From Ornithoclostridium sp944380285 (GTDB lineage: Bacteria > Bacillota > Clostridia > Christensenellales > UBA3700): DNA of 64,000 bases. The translations under genes and the position numbers were made by a program. The stretch is taken from assembly GCA_963931165.1 (NCBI GenBank), contig OZ006985.1, forward strand, positions 1,178,001-1,242,000. Direction: 5' to 3'. This document shows positions 26,134-35,799 of this stretch, one piece after another; within the stretch, counting starts at the first letter, position 1, and each line of letters begins with the position of its first letter. Under the pieces are notes generated by a model. The model was not told the DNA's origin. It searched no databases and saw only the letters and a program-made list of their open reading frames with translations.

Positions 26134-26362
26134 ATGCTTTTTCGGCGCGCTGCGACAAAAAGCCTTCGAGTGTTCGGTGCAAACGAGCGGCGGACAAGGC
26201 GGTAAGGCGCGGCTGTAAGCGGGATCTTTGCCGGGCGCAAAGTTGCGGCGCTGCGGTCGTATCGAGGCGATGCAGCTCGCATTTCGAGTCGTTCGCGGAC
26301 ATTTCCGGCGGCGCTGTCCTCAAAGTGATATCGCGCGTTTTCGGTCACTTTGCGGCAAACGC
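26134..26362. other. Intergenic region without a recognised gene
   Basis: GC-rich sequence between the rpmB terminator and the asp23 promoter. No supported gene, RNA or repeat was found. Confidence 0.5.
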
Positions 26363-26391
26363 TTGCAAATTTGCGCGATATTGTGTAATAT
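26363..26391 (+). promoter_or_regulatory. Promoter of asp23-fakA
   Basis: TTGCAA (26363-26368), a 17-bp spacer, TAATAT (26386-26391). The 5' leader of about 80 nt contains a GCGGCATGCCGC hairpin. Confidence 0.6.
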
Positions 26392-26479
26392 ATTAAGCGT
26401 ATAGGGGCGCGAGCGCGGGCGAGACCGTGCGGCATGCCGCGGCTGCGGCAAAGCGCGAAGGCGCATACGGTAAGCAAAT

Positions 26480-26830
26480 ATGGCTGTTAAGACGTTGAAC
26501 AGATACGGTAAGATCACCATTACGGACAGCGCGATCGCTATGACCGCGCATTACGCCGCGCAGGAATGCTACGGCGTTGTCGATCTCGTGTCGCGTCGGC
26601 TTACCGACAGTATAATGCAACTATTCAAAGGTGCTCCGACCGCCAAAGGCGTTGTCGTCGAGACCGTAAACAATAAGATATACCTCGAATTGTTCGTGGT
26701 ATTGAGCGACGGCGTCAATGTTGACGCGATCTGCGATTCCGTTCGCAGCACGGTCAAGTATATCGTCGAGACTTTCACGGGTATGAGGGTCAGCGACATC
26801 GTGGTCAACGTCGTCGGTGTGAAACTCTGA
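26480..26830 (+). CDS. Asp23/Gls24 family protein (YloU-like)
   Basis: A 116-residue Asp23/Gls24-family protein, beginning YGKITITDSAIAMTAHYAA, with the family's C-terminal VSDIVVNVVGVKL. Members are envelope-associated or alkaline-stress proteins; YloU is encoded next to fakA (yloV) in most Firmicutes. The gene ends directly before the fakA ribosome site, so the pair forms an operon. No strong Shine-Dalgarno precedes ATG 26480; GGTAAG is the best candidate. Confidence 0.9.
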   Translation: MAVKTLNRYGKITITDSAIAMTAHYAAQECYGVVDLVSRRLTDSIMQLFKGAPTAKGVVVETVNNKIYLELFVVLSDGVNVDAICDSVRSTVKYIVETFTGMRVSDIVVNVVGVKL

Positions 26831-26842
26831 TTGGAGAGGATA

Positions 26843-28474
26843 ATGAAAACTATCGATAACATCAAACTCAAAGAGATGTTTGTCGGGGGATATAAAAATC
26901 TGCTTGCCCACAAGGCGGAGGTGGACGCGCTCAACGTCTTCCCCGTGCCTGACGGAGATACCGGCACCAACATGTCGTTGACGCTCGGCTCTGCGGTCAA
27001 GGAGATAGAAGCGACGGAAGGGGATTGTTCGCAGCTTTTGACAGAGTTTGCGAGGGGCGCGCTCAAAGGGGCGCGAGGCAACTCCGGCGTCATCTTATCG
27101 CAGATAATAAAAGGACTTGCGCGTTATCTCGGGGATGAACCCCAGATCACGACCAAGGCGTTCGCGAAGGCGCTTTCGAGCGCCCGCGAGGTCGCATACA
27201 GCGCGGTGACAAAGCCCAAAGAGGGCACCGTGCTCACTGTCATTCGCTCGATGGCGGAGCATGCACCGGCGATCGCGAACAAAAATTCTTCGTTTATCAC
27301 CTTCTTTGAGGCTCTCTTGGCAAAGGGCGAAGAGACCTTGCAGAAGACCCCCGAAATGTTGCCCGTGCTCAAAAAAGCAGGCGTCGTCGACGCAGGCGGA
27401 CGCGGGCTTTTGTATGTGTTCCAGGGATTTTATCTCGCGCTTGCGGGCAAAGAGATCGAGGAGACTCCGACGGACGCGCAGCCCGTGCAGCCCGTGCTCA
27501 CACAGCTCGACACGGTCGGCAGCGACGAGCACGACCTTGACAATATCAAGTATGCGTACTGCACGGAATATTTTATAATCAACCTGAAAAAACATATAAC
27601 CGAAGAAGATATCGAAAAATTGCGCGACAAATTGATGACCATCGGCGATTGCGTGATCGTCATCGGCGATGTCAATTTGGTCAAGGTGCACGTTCACACC
27701 AATTCGCCCAACAAGGCGCTCTATTATGCGCTTCAACTCGGCGAGCTCGACAAGATCAAGATCGAGAACATGCTCGAACAGCATCGTGCGCTCGTCCGCA
27801 CGCGTGAGGCGAACAAGAAGCCGCTCGGCATGGTCGCGATCTGCGCGGGCGAGGGGTTTGCGTCCCTCTTCCGCGAACTGACCGTCGACGAGATCGTCGA
27901 GGGCGGTCAGACGATGAATCCCAGCGTGGACGACATCTTGCACGCGGTCGAAAAGGTCAACGCCGACAGCGTCATCGTGCTGCCCAACAACAAGAACATC
28001 ATCATGGCGGCGGAGCGTGTTGCGGAATTGACCGAAAAACATTGTTATGTGCTGCCGACCGCAGAGGTCGCCGAAGGCATCAGCGCCGCAGTCGTGTTCG
28101 ACCCGTCGCTCAGCGCCGAGGCGAACGTCGAGCAGATGAAAGAGGCGTTCGAGCGCGTCAATTGCGGCGAGGTCACCTGCGCGGTGCGCAAGACGGAGCT
28201 GGACGGCTTCTCGATCAAGATCGGCGACTATATCGGGCTTGATTCCAAAAAGATAGTTTCTCACTCTAAGACGCTCGACAAGGCGGTGCTCGGGCTTGTC
28301 GACAAGCTGGTCGGCAAGGACAGCGAAGTCATCACCCTCTATTACGGCGCCGACGTGACAAAAGAGGATTCGGAGCGCATGACCGAGGCTATCGAAGAGA
28401 AGTATCCCGACTGCGACGTCGTATGTTATTACGGCGGTCAGCCGCACTACTTCTACATGATCTCGGTGGAGTGA
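26843..28474 (+). CDS. fakA: Fatty acid kinase catalytic subunit FakA (YloV, DAK2 domain)
   Basis: FakA phosphorylates fatty acids bound to a FakB partner, allowing exogenous or recycled fatty acids to enter phospholipid synthesis. The 543 residues show the DAK2/DhaL-like nucleotide-binding domain (NVFPVPDGDTGTNMSLTL, GARGNSGVILSQIIKG), a middle domain, and a C-terminal DegV-like domain (~330-543) ending in YYGGQPHYFY. Start 26843 has GGAGAGG 3 bases upstream. A TTG at 26831 is in frame but is itself followed by the ribosome site. No fakB (DegV protein) lies in this window. Confidence 0.95.
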   Translation: MKTIDNIKLKEMFVGGYKNLLAHKAEVDALNVFPVPDGDTGTNMSLTLGSAVKEIEATEGDCSQLLTEFARGALKGARGNSGVILSQIIKGLARYLGDEPQITTKAFAKALSSAREVAYSAVTKPKEGTVLTVIRSMAEHAPAIANKNSSFITFFEALLAKGEETLQKTPEMLPVLKKAGVVDAGGRGLLYVFQGFYLALAGKEIEETPTDAQPVQPVLTQLDTVGSDEHDLDNIKYAYCTEYFIINLKKHITEEDIEKLRDKLMTIGDCVIVIGDVNLVKVHVHTNSPNKALYYALQLGELDKIKIENMLEQHRALVRTREANKKPLGMVAICAGEGFASLFRELTVDEIVEGGQTMNPSVDDILHAVEKVNADSVIVLPNNKNIIMAAERVAELTEKHCYVLPTAEVAEGISAAVVFDPSLSAEANVEQMKEAFERVNCGEVTCAVRKTELDGFSIKIGDYIGLDSKKIVSHSKTLDKAVLGLVDKLVGKDSEVITLYYGADVTKEDSERMTEAIEEKYPDCDVVCYYGGQPHYFYMISVE

Positions 28475-28493
28475 GCCGATAGGACGTATGCAC

Positions 28494-28519
28494 GCCGCGC
28501 CGATCCGGCGCGGCTTTTT
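28494..28519 (+). terminator. Intrinsic terminator after fakA
   Basis: 9-bp stem GCCGCGCCG / CGGCGCGGC with an ATC loop, then five T. Confidence 0.85.
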
Positions 28520-28661
28520 CGAATAAGCGGACGCAAGCGTTCGGACGGCGCGAAGACATGCGATAGGCATGTGCAGCCGGGCAAGAAGAGAAGTTTTGCG
28601 CCGCAAAAAGCGAACTATTGTTCAAAACAGCTGCCGCGACGCCGCGGGGCAAGGAGAAGAT

Positions 28662-30641
28662 ATGCAACTCGAAGAATTGAAAGGAGTCGGTCAAAAGACC
28701 GCGGACAAGCTACGCTCGCTCGGCATACGCGATGGACGCGACTTGCTCGACTTTTTGCCGTCCGAATATTGGGATATGACGCGCGAGGGCGATCTGCGCA
28801 CCGCGCGCGAGGGTGAATATCTGCTCATCAAGGGGCGCGTTCGCAAGCTGACCAAGCTCGTCCGCACCGGAAGGCTCAATTTCTTTGCGGCGACCGTCGA
28901 CGCTCCGAGCGGCTCGATCAAGGCGGTGTGGTTCAATGCGCCCTATCTGCGCAACAACATCGCCGAAGGGCAGGACCTCACACTGTGGGGCAAGCTGACG
29001 GTCAAGAAGGGCGCGCGCGAATTGATCAATCCCGGCTTTGAGGGCGCGGGCGGCGAAAGGCTCAAAGGCATCGTTCCCATCTATCCGACCAATGGGCTCG
29101 TCGGGCAAAGCCTGATGCGCAAGCTGACGGCGGAGTGCGCGGCGAGACAAGAGGTCAAACCGCTCGTCGAGGCGGAAGGGCTGATGCCTCTCGGTAGGGC
29201 GTACTACGAGGCGCATTGTCCGACGTCGCTCGACGCGGCGAAGGATGGGATGAGAAGGATCGCGCTCGAGGATCTGACCGCGAGGTTGGTCGCCTATCGG
29301 CTGAGTAGGGAAGGGGAGTTGACAAGGCGCATGAGTCGGTGCAAATTGCCTTTTGAAATTATGGACGATCTGGTACATGCGCTGCCGTTCGAATTGTCGC
29401 CGAGCCAGCGTGCGGCGATCAAGGATATCGTTCGCGATATGAAGGGAGATGTGTGTATGAACAGGATGATCGTCGGCGACGTCGGGTCGGGCAAGACGGT
29501 CGTCGCTCTGTTGACCGCCGCATATGTCGCGCGGTGCGGAATGCAGAGCGTGCTGATGGCTCCGACCGAGATCTTGGCGCGGCAGCATTACGAGACCGCA
29601 TGTAAACTGCTCGAGGGCAGCGGCGTGACCTGCGCGCTCATCACCGGGTCGGACAGCGCCGCTCAAAAGAGAAAGATCCACTCTAGCGTCGCGTCGGGCG
29701 AGACGGATATATTGATAGGTACGCACGCGGTGCTTTCCGACGACGTGGTCTTTGCGGACCTTGGCTATGTGATCGTCGACGAACTCCACAAGTTCGGCGT
29801 AAGACAAAAGAGCGTGCTCGAAACAAAGGCAAAGGGCGTCGACGTCGCGGTGATGAGCGCGACGCCTATACCGCGCACGCTTGCGCTCGCCGAGTACGGC
29901 GACATTGCAGTCAGCACGATCGAAAGCCGCAAGAGCGCGGACGAATATGCCGACACGAGCATAGTCGCCGACGACAAGCTGGACGAGATGTTTAAATTTA
30001 TAAGGCAAAAGGCGCTCGGCGGCGAACAGGCGTACATAGTGTGTCCGCGCGTCGAAGACAGCGAGGGCATGGAGCTGATGTCGGCAAAGACGGTGTATGA
30101 AGAGCTGACAAAGGGGCGCTTTGCAGACGTCTCTGTGGGGCTGGTCTACGGCTCGATGGCGGAAAAGCGCAAGACGGAGACGATGAAACTCTTCTCCGAG
30201 GGGAAGATATCAGTGCTCGTCGCGACGGGCGTCGTCGAAGTGGGCGTGGACTGCCCGGGGGCAAGCGTGATCGCCGTATTGCACGCCGATCGCTTCGGAC
30301 TTGCGTCGCTTCATCAATTGAGAGGCCGAGTGGGCAGGCGGAGCGGTATGCGCTCATATTGCTTTCTTCATGCGGCGTCGGGCGACGCGTCGAGGCTCGA
30401 GATCTTGGAAAAAGAGTGCGACGGCTTCCGATTGGCGGAAAAGGACGCCGAGATACGCGGATACGGCGACTTCCTCGGCTGGAGGCAGAGCGGAGGCTCC
30501 GCATTTAAGATAGACATAGAGCTTTTGAGGGAGAGCAAACGCTGCGCCGACCTTCTCGGCGGTCGCCCGAAAGAAGAATTGCTTGCCGATCATCGCGTCA
30601 GAAAGTTCTATGATAGGGTCAACAATATAAGTATGAACTAA
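28662..30641 (+). CDS. recG: ATP-dependent DNA helicase RecG
   Basis: Double-strand DNA translocase that regresses stalled forks and processes Holliday junctions. The 659 residues have an N-terminal wedge/OB domain (~1-230) and a superfamily 2 motor: QRAAIKDI (Q-like), VGDVGSGKTVVALL (Walker A), VDELHKFGVRQ (DExH, usually DEQHRFG), MSATPIPRTLAL and TGVVEVGVDCPGAS. ATG 28662 is preceded by AAGGAGAAG; an earlier in-frame ATG at 28569 lacks a ribosome site and would add non-homologous residues. It follows fakA in the conserved order, but a terminator separates the two, so it may have its own promoter. Confidence 0.96.
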   Translation: MQLEELKGVGQKTADKLRSLGIRDGRDLLDFLPSEYWDMTREGDLRTAREGEYLLIKGRVRKLTKLVRTGRLNFFAATVDAPSGSIKAVWFNAPYLRNNIAEGQDLTLWGKLTVKKGARELINPGFEGAGGERLKGIVPIYPTNGLVGQSLMRKLTAECAARQEVKPLVEAEGLMPLGRAYYEAHCPTSLDAAKDGMRRIALEDLTARLVAYRLSREGELTRRMSRCKLPFEIMDDLVHALPFELSPSQRAAIKDIVRDMKGDVCMNRMIVGDVGSGKTVVALLTAAYVARCGMQSVLMAPTEILARQHYETACKLLEGSGVTCALITGSDSAAQKRKIHSSVASGETDILIGTHAVLSDDVVFADLGYVIVDELHKFGVRQKSVLETKAKGVDVAVMSATPIPRTLALAEYGDIAVSTIESRKSADEYADTSIVADDKLDEMFKFIRQKALGGEQAYIVCPRVEDSEGMELMSAKTVYEELTKGRFADVSVGLVYGSMAEKRKTETMKLFSEGKISVLVATGVVEVGVDCPGASVIAVLHADRFGLASLHQLRGRVGRRSGMRSYCFLHAASGDASRLEILEKECDGFRLAEKDAEIRGYGDFLGWRQSGGSAFKIDIELLRESKRCADLLGGRPKEELLADHRVRKFYDRVNNISMN

Positions 30642-30747
30642 AAATTGTTCTAAATTAAGCCGATTTTTAGAATAATCCACCTGAAAAACCTGCTCAAATG
30701 CTTATTTTGCGCGCAAAATATTATTTTAGTATACACGCGTCATTCGA

Positions 30748-30776
30748 TAGACTTGACGCGCGTTTTGGTTTATAAT
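30748..30776 (+). promoter_or_regulatory. Promoter of the histidine operon
   Basis: TAGACT (30748-30753), a 17-bp spacer, and a perfect TATAAT (30771-30776). The leader is short (~23 nt) with no visible T-box or leader peptide. Feedback control probably acts on HisG/HisZ protein, not at this leader. Confidence 0.65.
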
Positions 30777-30804
30777 TGTAACATCAAATTTACGGAAAGT
30801 TGCT

Positions 30805-31962
30805 ATGACAGACAAATTCAAACAGCCGTCGGGCGTCCGCGATACGCTCCCGGCGGAGTGCGCGGCAAAGCGTGCGATCGAACAAAAGCTGCTCTCCAAG
30901 TTCGGACAGTACGGCTACCTTCAAATAGACACCCCGGCGCTCGAGTACGGCGGGCTCTATTCCGAGGGCGACCGTTTCGATCTCGATCGTCTCTTCAAGT
31001 TTTCGGATTGCGACGGGGCGCTGCTCGTGCTCAGACCGGACATGACGATGCCCATCTCGCGCGTCGTCGCGACCAAGTTCGCTCCCGGCAGGTACAAGCT
31101 GTGCTATTTGGGCAGTACCTACCGCTTGACGAGGCGCAGCAACGGTTTGAGAGAGTTCACCCAAGCCGGCGTCGAATATATGGGAGCGAGCGGCACCGCA
31201 TGCGACGCCGAGGCTGTCGCTTTGGCGATCGAGTCGCTGCTTGCCTGCGGGCTTGACGACTTCATCATAGACATAGGGCATGTCGGTTTTTTCGGCGGCA
31301 TATTGAAACAGCTCGGACTCGACGAGGCTAAGCGGCGCGAGCTCGCCGCGCTTGTCGAGCGCAAGGATGTGATCGGCGAGAGCCTCTTCGCAGCGCGCGA
31401 GGGGCTGACCTCGGAGAGCATGAGCCTGCTTGCCGGGCTGCCGATGTTGTTCGGCGACGGCTCCGTCTTAGAGCGTGCGCGCGATCTCTGTCTCAACGAC
31501 GAGATGAAGAAGTCGCTCGACGAACTCGACGCGCTCAACGCCGCGCTCGTCAAAGCCGGTTACGGCGACCGCATCAGTTACGACCTCTCCCTTGTCGGCG
31601 AGATGTCCTATTACAGCGGGCTTGTGTTCAAAGGGCTTTGCGAGGGGGCGGGCTCGTCCGTGCTCAGCGGAGGCAGATACGACAGGCTTTGCGACGCGTT
31701 CGGCAGGGGCGTGCCTTCGGTAGGGTTTGCGATCGCGGTCGACAGTCTGGTCGACGTGCTCCCTGCAAATGAGCCGACCCAAAGTGTCGATGAGGTGATC
31801 GGCTGCGACGGCACCCCGGACGGGATCGCCGCGGCGCTTGCCTACGCGTCTGCCGCAACCTCAAAGGGACGCAAGGTCGACTTTGTCGGGCAGTGCTCGA
31901 AGGGTGAACTTGACGAGTACGGCGTCAAAGCAACCATGTTCGGATCGGGGGAGAAGAAGTGA
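30805..31962 (+). CDS. hisZ: ATP phosphoribosyltransferase regulatory subunit HisZ
   Basis: A catalytically inactive paralogue of histidyl-tRNA synthetase that binds short-form HisG and confers histidine feedback. The 385 residues show class II synthetase features: QPSGVRDTLPAECAAKRAIE, VLRPDMTMPISR and YYSGLVFKG. It is shorter than HisS (~420) and lacks an anticodon-binding domain of normal size. Its position directly upstream of a short hisG supports HisZ over HisS. Confidence 0.93.
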   Translation: MTDKFKQPSGVRDTLPAECAAKRAIEQKLLSKFGQYGYLQIDTPALEYGGLYSEGDRFDLDRLFKFSDCDGALLVLRPDMTMPISRVVATKFAPGRYKLCYLGSTYRLTRRSNGLREFTQAGVEYMGASGTACDAEAVALAIESLLACGLDDFIIDIGHVGFFGGILKQLGLDEAKRRELAALVERKDVIGESLFAAREGLTSESMSLLAGLPMLFGDGSVLERARDLCLNDEMKKSLDELDALNAALVKAGYGDRISYDLSLVGEMSYYSGLVFKGLCEGAGSSVLSGGRYDRLCDAFGRGVPSVGFAIAVDSLVDVLPANEPTQSVDEVIGCDGTPDGIAAALAYASAATSKGRKVDFVGQCSKGELDEYGVKATMFGSGEKK

Positions 31963-31963
31963 T

Positions 31964-32623
31964 ATGAAGCTCAAAAGAAATATGGACAAAACGGTTGTGT
32001 TTGCATTGGCAAAGGGCAGGCTCGCCGAAAAGTCGGCGGACATACTTTGCCGCTGCGGCATAGACTGCGCCAACATCTTGGAACCCACCCGCAAGCTCGT
32101 CTTGACGGACGCGAGCGGCGCATACGAATTTATATTCGTCAAGCCCAGCGACGTGCCCGTCTATGTCGAGAGGGGCGTCGCCGACGTCGGCGTCGTAGGC
32201 AAGGACACGTTGCTCGAGTCGGGCGCGGACGTCTATGAGCTCGTCGACCTCAGGTTCGCCGCCTGCAAGCTGGCGCTCGCCGGCTATCCCGGGTTTGACG
32301 TCAAGGAGGCGCGAAACGGGCTCAAGGTCGCGACCAAGTACGGCAATTTTGCGCGCAGCTATTTCGAGAGCCGCGGGCTCAACGCAGACATCATCCCGCT
32401 GCACGGGTCGATCGAGCTTGGTCCGATCGTGGGGCTTTCGGACATCATCCTCGACATCGTCGAGAGCGGCAAGACGCTCAAAGAGAACGGACTTGTCGTG
32501 CTCGAAGAGATCTGCGACTGTTCGGCGCGGCTGATCGTCAACAAGGTCAGCCTCAAGACCAAGTCAAAGGCGCTTATCCCGCTTGTCGCCTCGATCAAAC
32601 AAGCGGTCGCGGAGAAGGTATGA
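31964..32623 (+). CDS. hisG: ATP phosphoribosyltransferase, short form
   Basis: First committed step of histidine synthesis: ATP plus PRPP to phosphoribosyl-ATP. At 219 residues it is the short form that lacks the C-terminal regulatory domain and needs HisZ, which is encoded just upstream. Family motifs: FALAKGRLAEKSADIL, VGVVGKDTLLESGADVYEL and the PRPP-binding stretch near GLSDIILDIVESGKTLKENG. ATG 31964 follows a GGGGGAGAAG ribosome site within hisZ. A second ATG at 31982 is possible. The stop overlaps hisD (ATGA). Confidence 0.96.
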   Translation: MKLKRNMDKTVVFALAKGRLAEKSADILCRCGIDCANILEPTRKLVLTDASGAYEFIFVKPSDVPVYVERGVADVGVVGKDTLLESGADVYELVDLRFAACKLALAGYPGFDVKEARNGLKVATKYGNFARSYFESRGLNADIIPLHGSIELGPIVGLSDIILDIVESGKTLKENGLVVLEEICDCSARLIVNKVSLKTKSKALIPLVASIKQAVAEKV

Positions 32624-33897
32624 TACCCATTTTGAGATATGGCAAAGACAATGCGGACAGGGTGTTCCGCCGCACGCAGCTGGGCGATCCCCAAAAGGCG
32701 GCTGCGGTAGCGTCGATCATAGCGGACGTGCGCAAAAGAGGGGACGAGGCGCTGTTCGAATATGCGGCGAAGTTCGACAAGGCGGAGCTTTCGGCGCAAA
32801 ACATCGAGGTGACGCAGGCGGAGATAGACGCGGCGTACGACGAGGTCGATCCCGCGCTTGTCGAGAGCTTGCGCCGCGCGGCGAAGAACGTCTTCGACTA
32901 CCATGCGCGTCAGCGCGCCAAGTTTGCCGACGACGATCACAAGGTCGGCAAGTCGAGCACTCTCGGGTGGAGATACCGCGCGCTCAAACGCGTCGGGCTT
33001 TATGTTCCCGGCGGCAAGGCGAGCTATCCGTCGACGGTGCTGATGACCGCGATACCCGCGGTCGCCGCCGGCGTGGAAGAATTGATCGTCTGTACGCCCA
33101 ACCTGACCAATCCGCTGATCGCTGTCGCGTGCCGCGAGTGCGGCGTCAAAAAGATCTATCGCGTGGGCGGCGCTCAGGCTGTCGCGGCGATGGCGTACGG
33201 GACGGAGAGCATACCGCGCGTCGACTTGATCGCAGGTCCCGGCAACGTGTTCGTCACCCTCGCCAAAAAGCAGGTGTTCGGCGACGTCGCAATCGATATG
33301 ATCGCCGGTCCCAGCGAAGTTTTGGTCATCGCGGACGAGAGCGCAAATCCCGATTGGGTCGCGGCGGATCTGCTGTCGCAGGCGGAACACGACGAGTCGG
33401 CGGCGGCGATCTTGGTCACCGACAGCGAGGAGTTCGGCGCAAAGGTCGCGGCGTGCATAGAGGAGCAGACCGCTAAGCTGCCGCGCCGCGCGATCGTCGA
33501 AAAATCGCTTGAGACCAACGGCGCGGTCGTCGTATGCAAGGATCTGGACGAGGCGGCGGAGGTCGCAAACATGGTCGCGCCCGAGCACCTCGAAGTGTGC
33601 ACGCGCAACGCGCGCGAGCTCGCCGCAAAGCTGCACAACGCCGGCGCGTTGTTTGTCGGCAATTGGTCGCCCGAGCCTCTCGGCGACTACTTTGCCGGTC
33701 CGTCGCATGTGCTGCCGACCAGCGGCAGCGCGCGGTTCAGCTCCGTGCTCAGCGTGGACACGTTCATGAAAAAGACAAGCTACATCGAGTATTCGGGCGA
33801 GGATCTTCTCGCCGCGGCGGACGACATCACCGCCCTTGCCGACAGCGAGGGCTTCGGCGCGCACGCCAATTCGATCAGGATAAGGAGAGAGAAATGA
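32620..33897 (+). CDS. hisD: Histidinol dehydrogenase
   Basis: Last two steps of the pathway: NAD-dependent oxidation of L-histidinol to histidine. The 425 residues carry GLYVPGGKASYPSTVLM, GPGNVFVTLAKKQVFG, IAGPSEVLVIAD and the zinc/catalytic region LLSQAEHDESAAAIL, then APEHLEVCTRN. ATGA overlaps with hisG upstream and hisB downstream indicate coupled translation. Confidence 0.97.
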   Translation: MIPILRYGKDNADRVFRRTQLGDPQKAAAVASIIADVRKRGDEALFEYAAKFDKAELSAQNIEVTQAEIDAAYDEVDPALVESLRRAAKNVFDYHARQRAKFADDDHKVGKSSTLGWRYRALKRVGLYVPGGKASYPSTVLMTAIPAVAAGVEELIVCTPNLTNPLIAVACRECGVKKIYRVGGAQAVAAMAYGTESIPRVDLIAGPGNVFVTLAKKQVFGDVAIDMIAGPSEVLVIADESANPDWVAADLLSQAEHDESAAAILVTDSEEFGAKVAACIEEQTAKLPRRAIVEKSLETNGAVVVCKDLDEAAEVANMVAPEHLEVCTRNARELAAKLHNAGALFVGNWSPEPLGDYFAGPSHVLPTSGSARFSSVLSVDTFMKKTSYIEYSGEDLLAAADDITALADSEGFGAHANSIRIRREK

Positions 33898-34484
33898 AAC
33901 AGCAAAAGAGACAGGCGGAGATAGTCCGCGACACAAAGGAGACCCACATCAAACTTGCCGTCGATCTCGACGGCGGCGCGGTCGCGGTCGACAGCGGCAT
34001 AGGCTTTTTCGACCATATGCTCGAATTGCTCGGCTATCACTCGGGCTTCGGGCTCGAGGTGAGCTGCGAGGGCGACACCCGCGTGGACGGGCATCACTCG
34101 GTCGAGGACGTCGGCATCGCGCTCGGCAAGGCTTTCGTGCAGGCGGTCGGCGACAAGAGAGGTATCGCGCGCTACGCGACCGTGACCATCCCTATGGACG
34201 AATCGCTTGCGACGGTCAGCGTCGATTTCAGCGGCAGACCGTTCCTCGTGTTCAACGCCGACTTCACCGCCGCGAAAGTGGGGGAATTCGATTTGGAATT
34301 GGTCGAGGAATTTTTCCGCGCGGTCGCGACGTACGGCGGCATAACGCTGCACGTCAACCTGCACTACGGATCGAATAACCACCACAAGGCGGAGGCGATC
34401 TTCAAGGCGTTCGCAAGGGCGATATCCGCCGCCGTCAAGATCGTTTCGGACGAGATCCCCTCGTCCAAAGGCGTGCTCGAATGA
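33894..34484 (+). CDS. hisB: Imidazoleglycerol-phosphate dehydratase
   Basis: Dehydrates imidazole-glycerol phosphate to imidazole-acetol phosphate. The 196-residue monofunctional form shows IGFFDHMLELLGYHSG, VDGHHSVEDVGIALGKAF and NNHHKAEAIFKAFARA, the paired HHxxE metal sites. There is no fused histidinol-phosphatase domain as in enterobacteria. The start at 33894 overlaps the hisD stop (ATGA); GGAGAGAG lies just ahead. Confidence 0.97.
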   Translation: MKQQKRQAEIVRDTKETHIKLAVDLDGGAVAVDSGIGFFDHMLELLGYHSGFGLEVSCEGDTRVDGHHSVEDVGIALGKAFVQAVGDKRGIARYATVTIPMDESLATVSVDFSGRPFLVFNADFTAAKVGEFDLELVEEFFRAVATYGGITLHVNLHYGSNNHHKAEAIFKAFARAISAAVKIVSDEIPSSKGVLE

Positions 34485-35083
34485 TCGCGATCGTCGATTA
34501 CGGAATGGGCAATCTGCGCAGCGTGCAGAAGGCGTTCGAGTATCTCGGCATCGACGCGAGGATAGGCTCGGACAGGGCGCTGCTCGCGGACGCGTCGCAC
34601 ATCGTGCTGCCCGGCGTGGGCGCCTTTGCGGACGCGGCGGCTGCGCTGCGGCGCGCCGGACTCGACGAGGAGCTCAAAAGGCAGATCGCCTCGGGCAAAC
34701 CCTTCCTCGGTATATGCCTCGGCATGCAACTGCTCTTCGACCGCAGTTTCGAGGACGGCGAGCACGAGGGGCTTTCGCTCGTTCCGGGCGAAGTAGTCCG
34801 CTTTGACGTCAAAGATCTCAAGGTGCCGCACATCGGCTGGAACACCGTCAGGGTCGTCAAGGAGACGCCGCTGTTCAAAGGCGCGAAAGATCTTTGCTTC
34901 TATTTCGTCCACAGCTATCACGCGGCTTCCGTCGCGCCCGACTGCGTGGAGACGGTCTGCGAGTACGGCTGCGAATTTGTCTCGTCCGTCAACCGCGGCA
35001 ACGTGTTCGGCGTGCAGTTCCATCCCGAAAAAAGCGGTGAGGCGGGACTTGAATTGTTGAAAAATTTCGGAGGCATGGCATGA
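34481..35083 (+). CDS. hisH: Imidazole glycerol phosphate synthase, glutaminase subunit
   Basis: Class I glutamine amidotransferase supplying ammonia to HisF. Among 200 residues the catalytic triad is visible: C79 in GICLGMQLLF, H181 and E183 in VQFHPEKSG. The N-terminal IVDYGMGNLRSV is a HisH hallmark. It overlaps hisB and hisA by ATGA at both ends. Confidence 0.97.
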   Translation: MIAIVDYGMGNLRSVQKAFEYLGIDARIGSDRALLADASHIVLPGVGAFADAAAALRRAGLDEELKRQIASGKPFLGICLGMQLLFDRSFEDGEHEGLSLVPGEVVRFDVKDLKVPHIGWNTVRVVKETPLFKGAKDLCFYFVHSYHAASVAPDCVETVCEYGCEFVSSVNRGNVFGVQFHPEKSGEAGLELLKNFGGMA

Positions 35084-35799
35084 TACTTTTCCCCGCGGTG
35101 GACATATTGGACGGGCGTTCGGTGCGGCTTTTGCACGGCAAACGCGACGCGGTCACCGACTATGGCGATCCCGTCGACAGGGCGGTGCGCTGGGCTGAGG
35201 CGGGCGCGAAGTTTTTGCATGTCGTCGACCTCAACGGCGCGTTCGGGGACGGAGACAACGCCGCGACGATCGCGCGGATCGTCCGCGAGACATCGCTTCC
35301 GGTACAGGTGGGCGGCGGCATAAAGAGCGTGGACCGCGCGGCGTACTACATCGAAGAGGCGGGAGCGGAGAGAGTGATCGTCGGGTCGGCGATCGCGCTC
35401 GACCCGGGCGCCGCGGACGCGATGTGCGCGCGCTTCGGGCGCAAGATAGTCGCAGGCATTGACGTCAAGGACGGCTTCGTCGCCGTCAAGGGATGGGTGG
35501 AAAAGTCGACGATGACCGCTTTGCAGGCGGCGCTCGCGATGAAGGAGCGCGGCTCGGACACCGTCGTATACACCGACATCAGCCGCGACGGCGATCTCAG
35601 CGGAGTCAACGCCCAAGCGACCGCAAAACTCGGCAAGGACAGCGGCATGAACATCATCGCCAGCGGCGGCGTCGCGGGTATGGAAGACCTCGCACGGCTG
35701 CATTCGCTCGGCGTGTACGGCGCGATCTTGGGCAGAGCGATATATGTCGGCGCGATCGACCTTCGCGAGGCGGTCTCGCTGTACGGGGAGGGAGTCTGA
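35080..35799 (+). CDS. hisA: ProFAR isomerase
   Basis: Isomerises ProFAR to PRFAR. The 239-residue TIM barrel begins PAVDILDGRSVRL with the catalytic Asp at the end of strand 1 and contains VQVGGGIKS, DVKDGFVAVKGW, VVYTDISRDG and IIASGGVAGMEDL. It lies between hisH and hisF; the stop overlaps the hisF start as TGATG. Confidence 0.97.
   Translation: MILFPAVDILDGRSVRLLHGKRDAVTDYGDPVDRAVRWAEAGAKFLHVVDLNGAFGDGDNAATIARIVRETSLPVQVGGGIKSVDRAAYYIEEAGAERVIVGSAIALDPGAADAMCARFGRKIVAGIDVKDGFVAVKGWVEKSTMTALQAALAMKERGSDTVVYTDISRDGDLSGVNAQATAKLGKDSGMNIIASGGVAGMEDLARLHSLGVYGAILGRAIYVGAIDLREAVSLYGEGV

Noticed and set aside
30805..31962. Histidyl-tRNA synthetase (hisS)
   Set aside because: Too short, no full anticodon-binding domain, and directly followed by a short-form hisG that requires HisZ.
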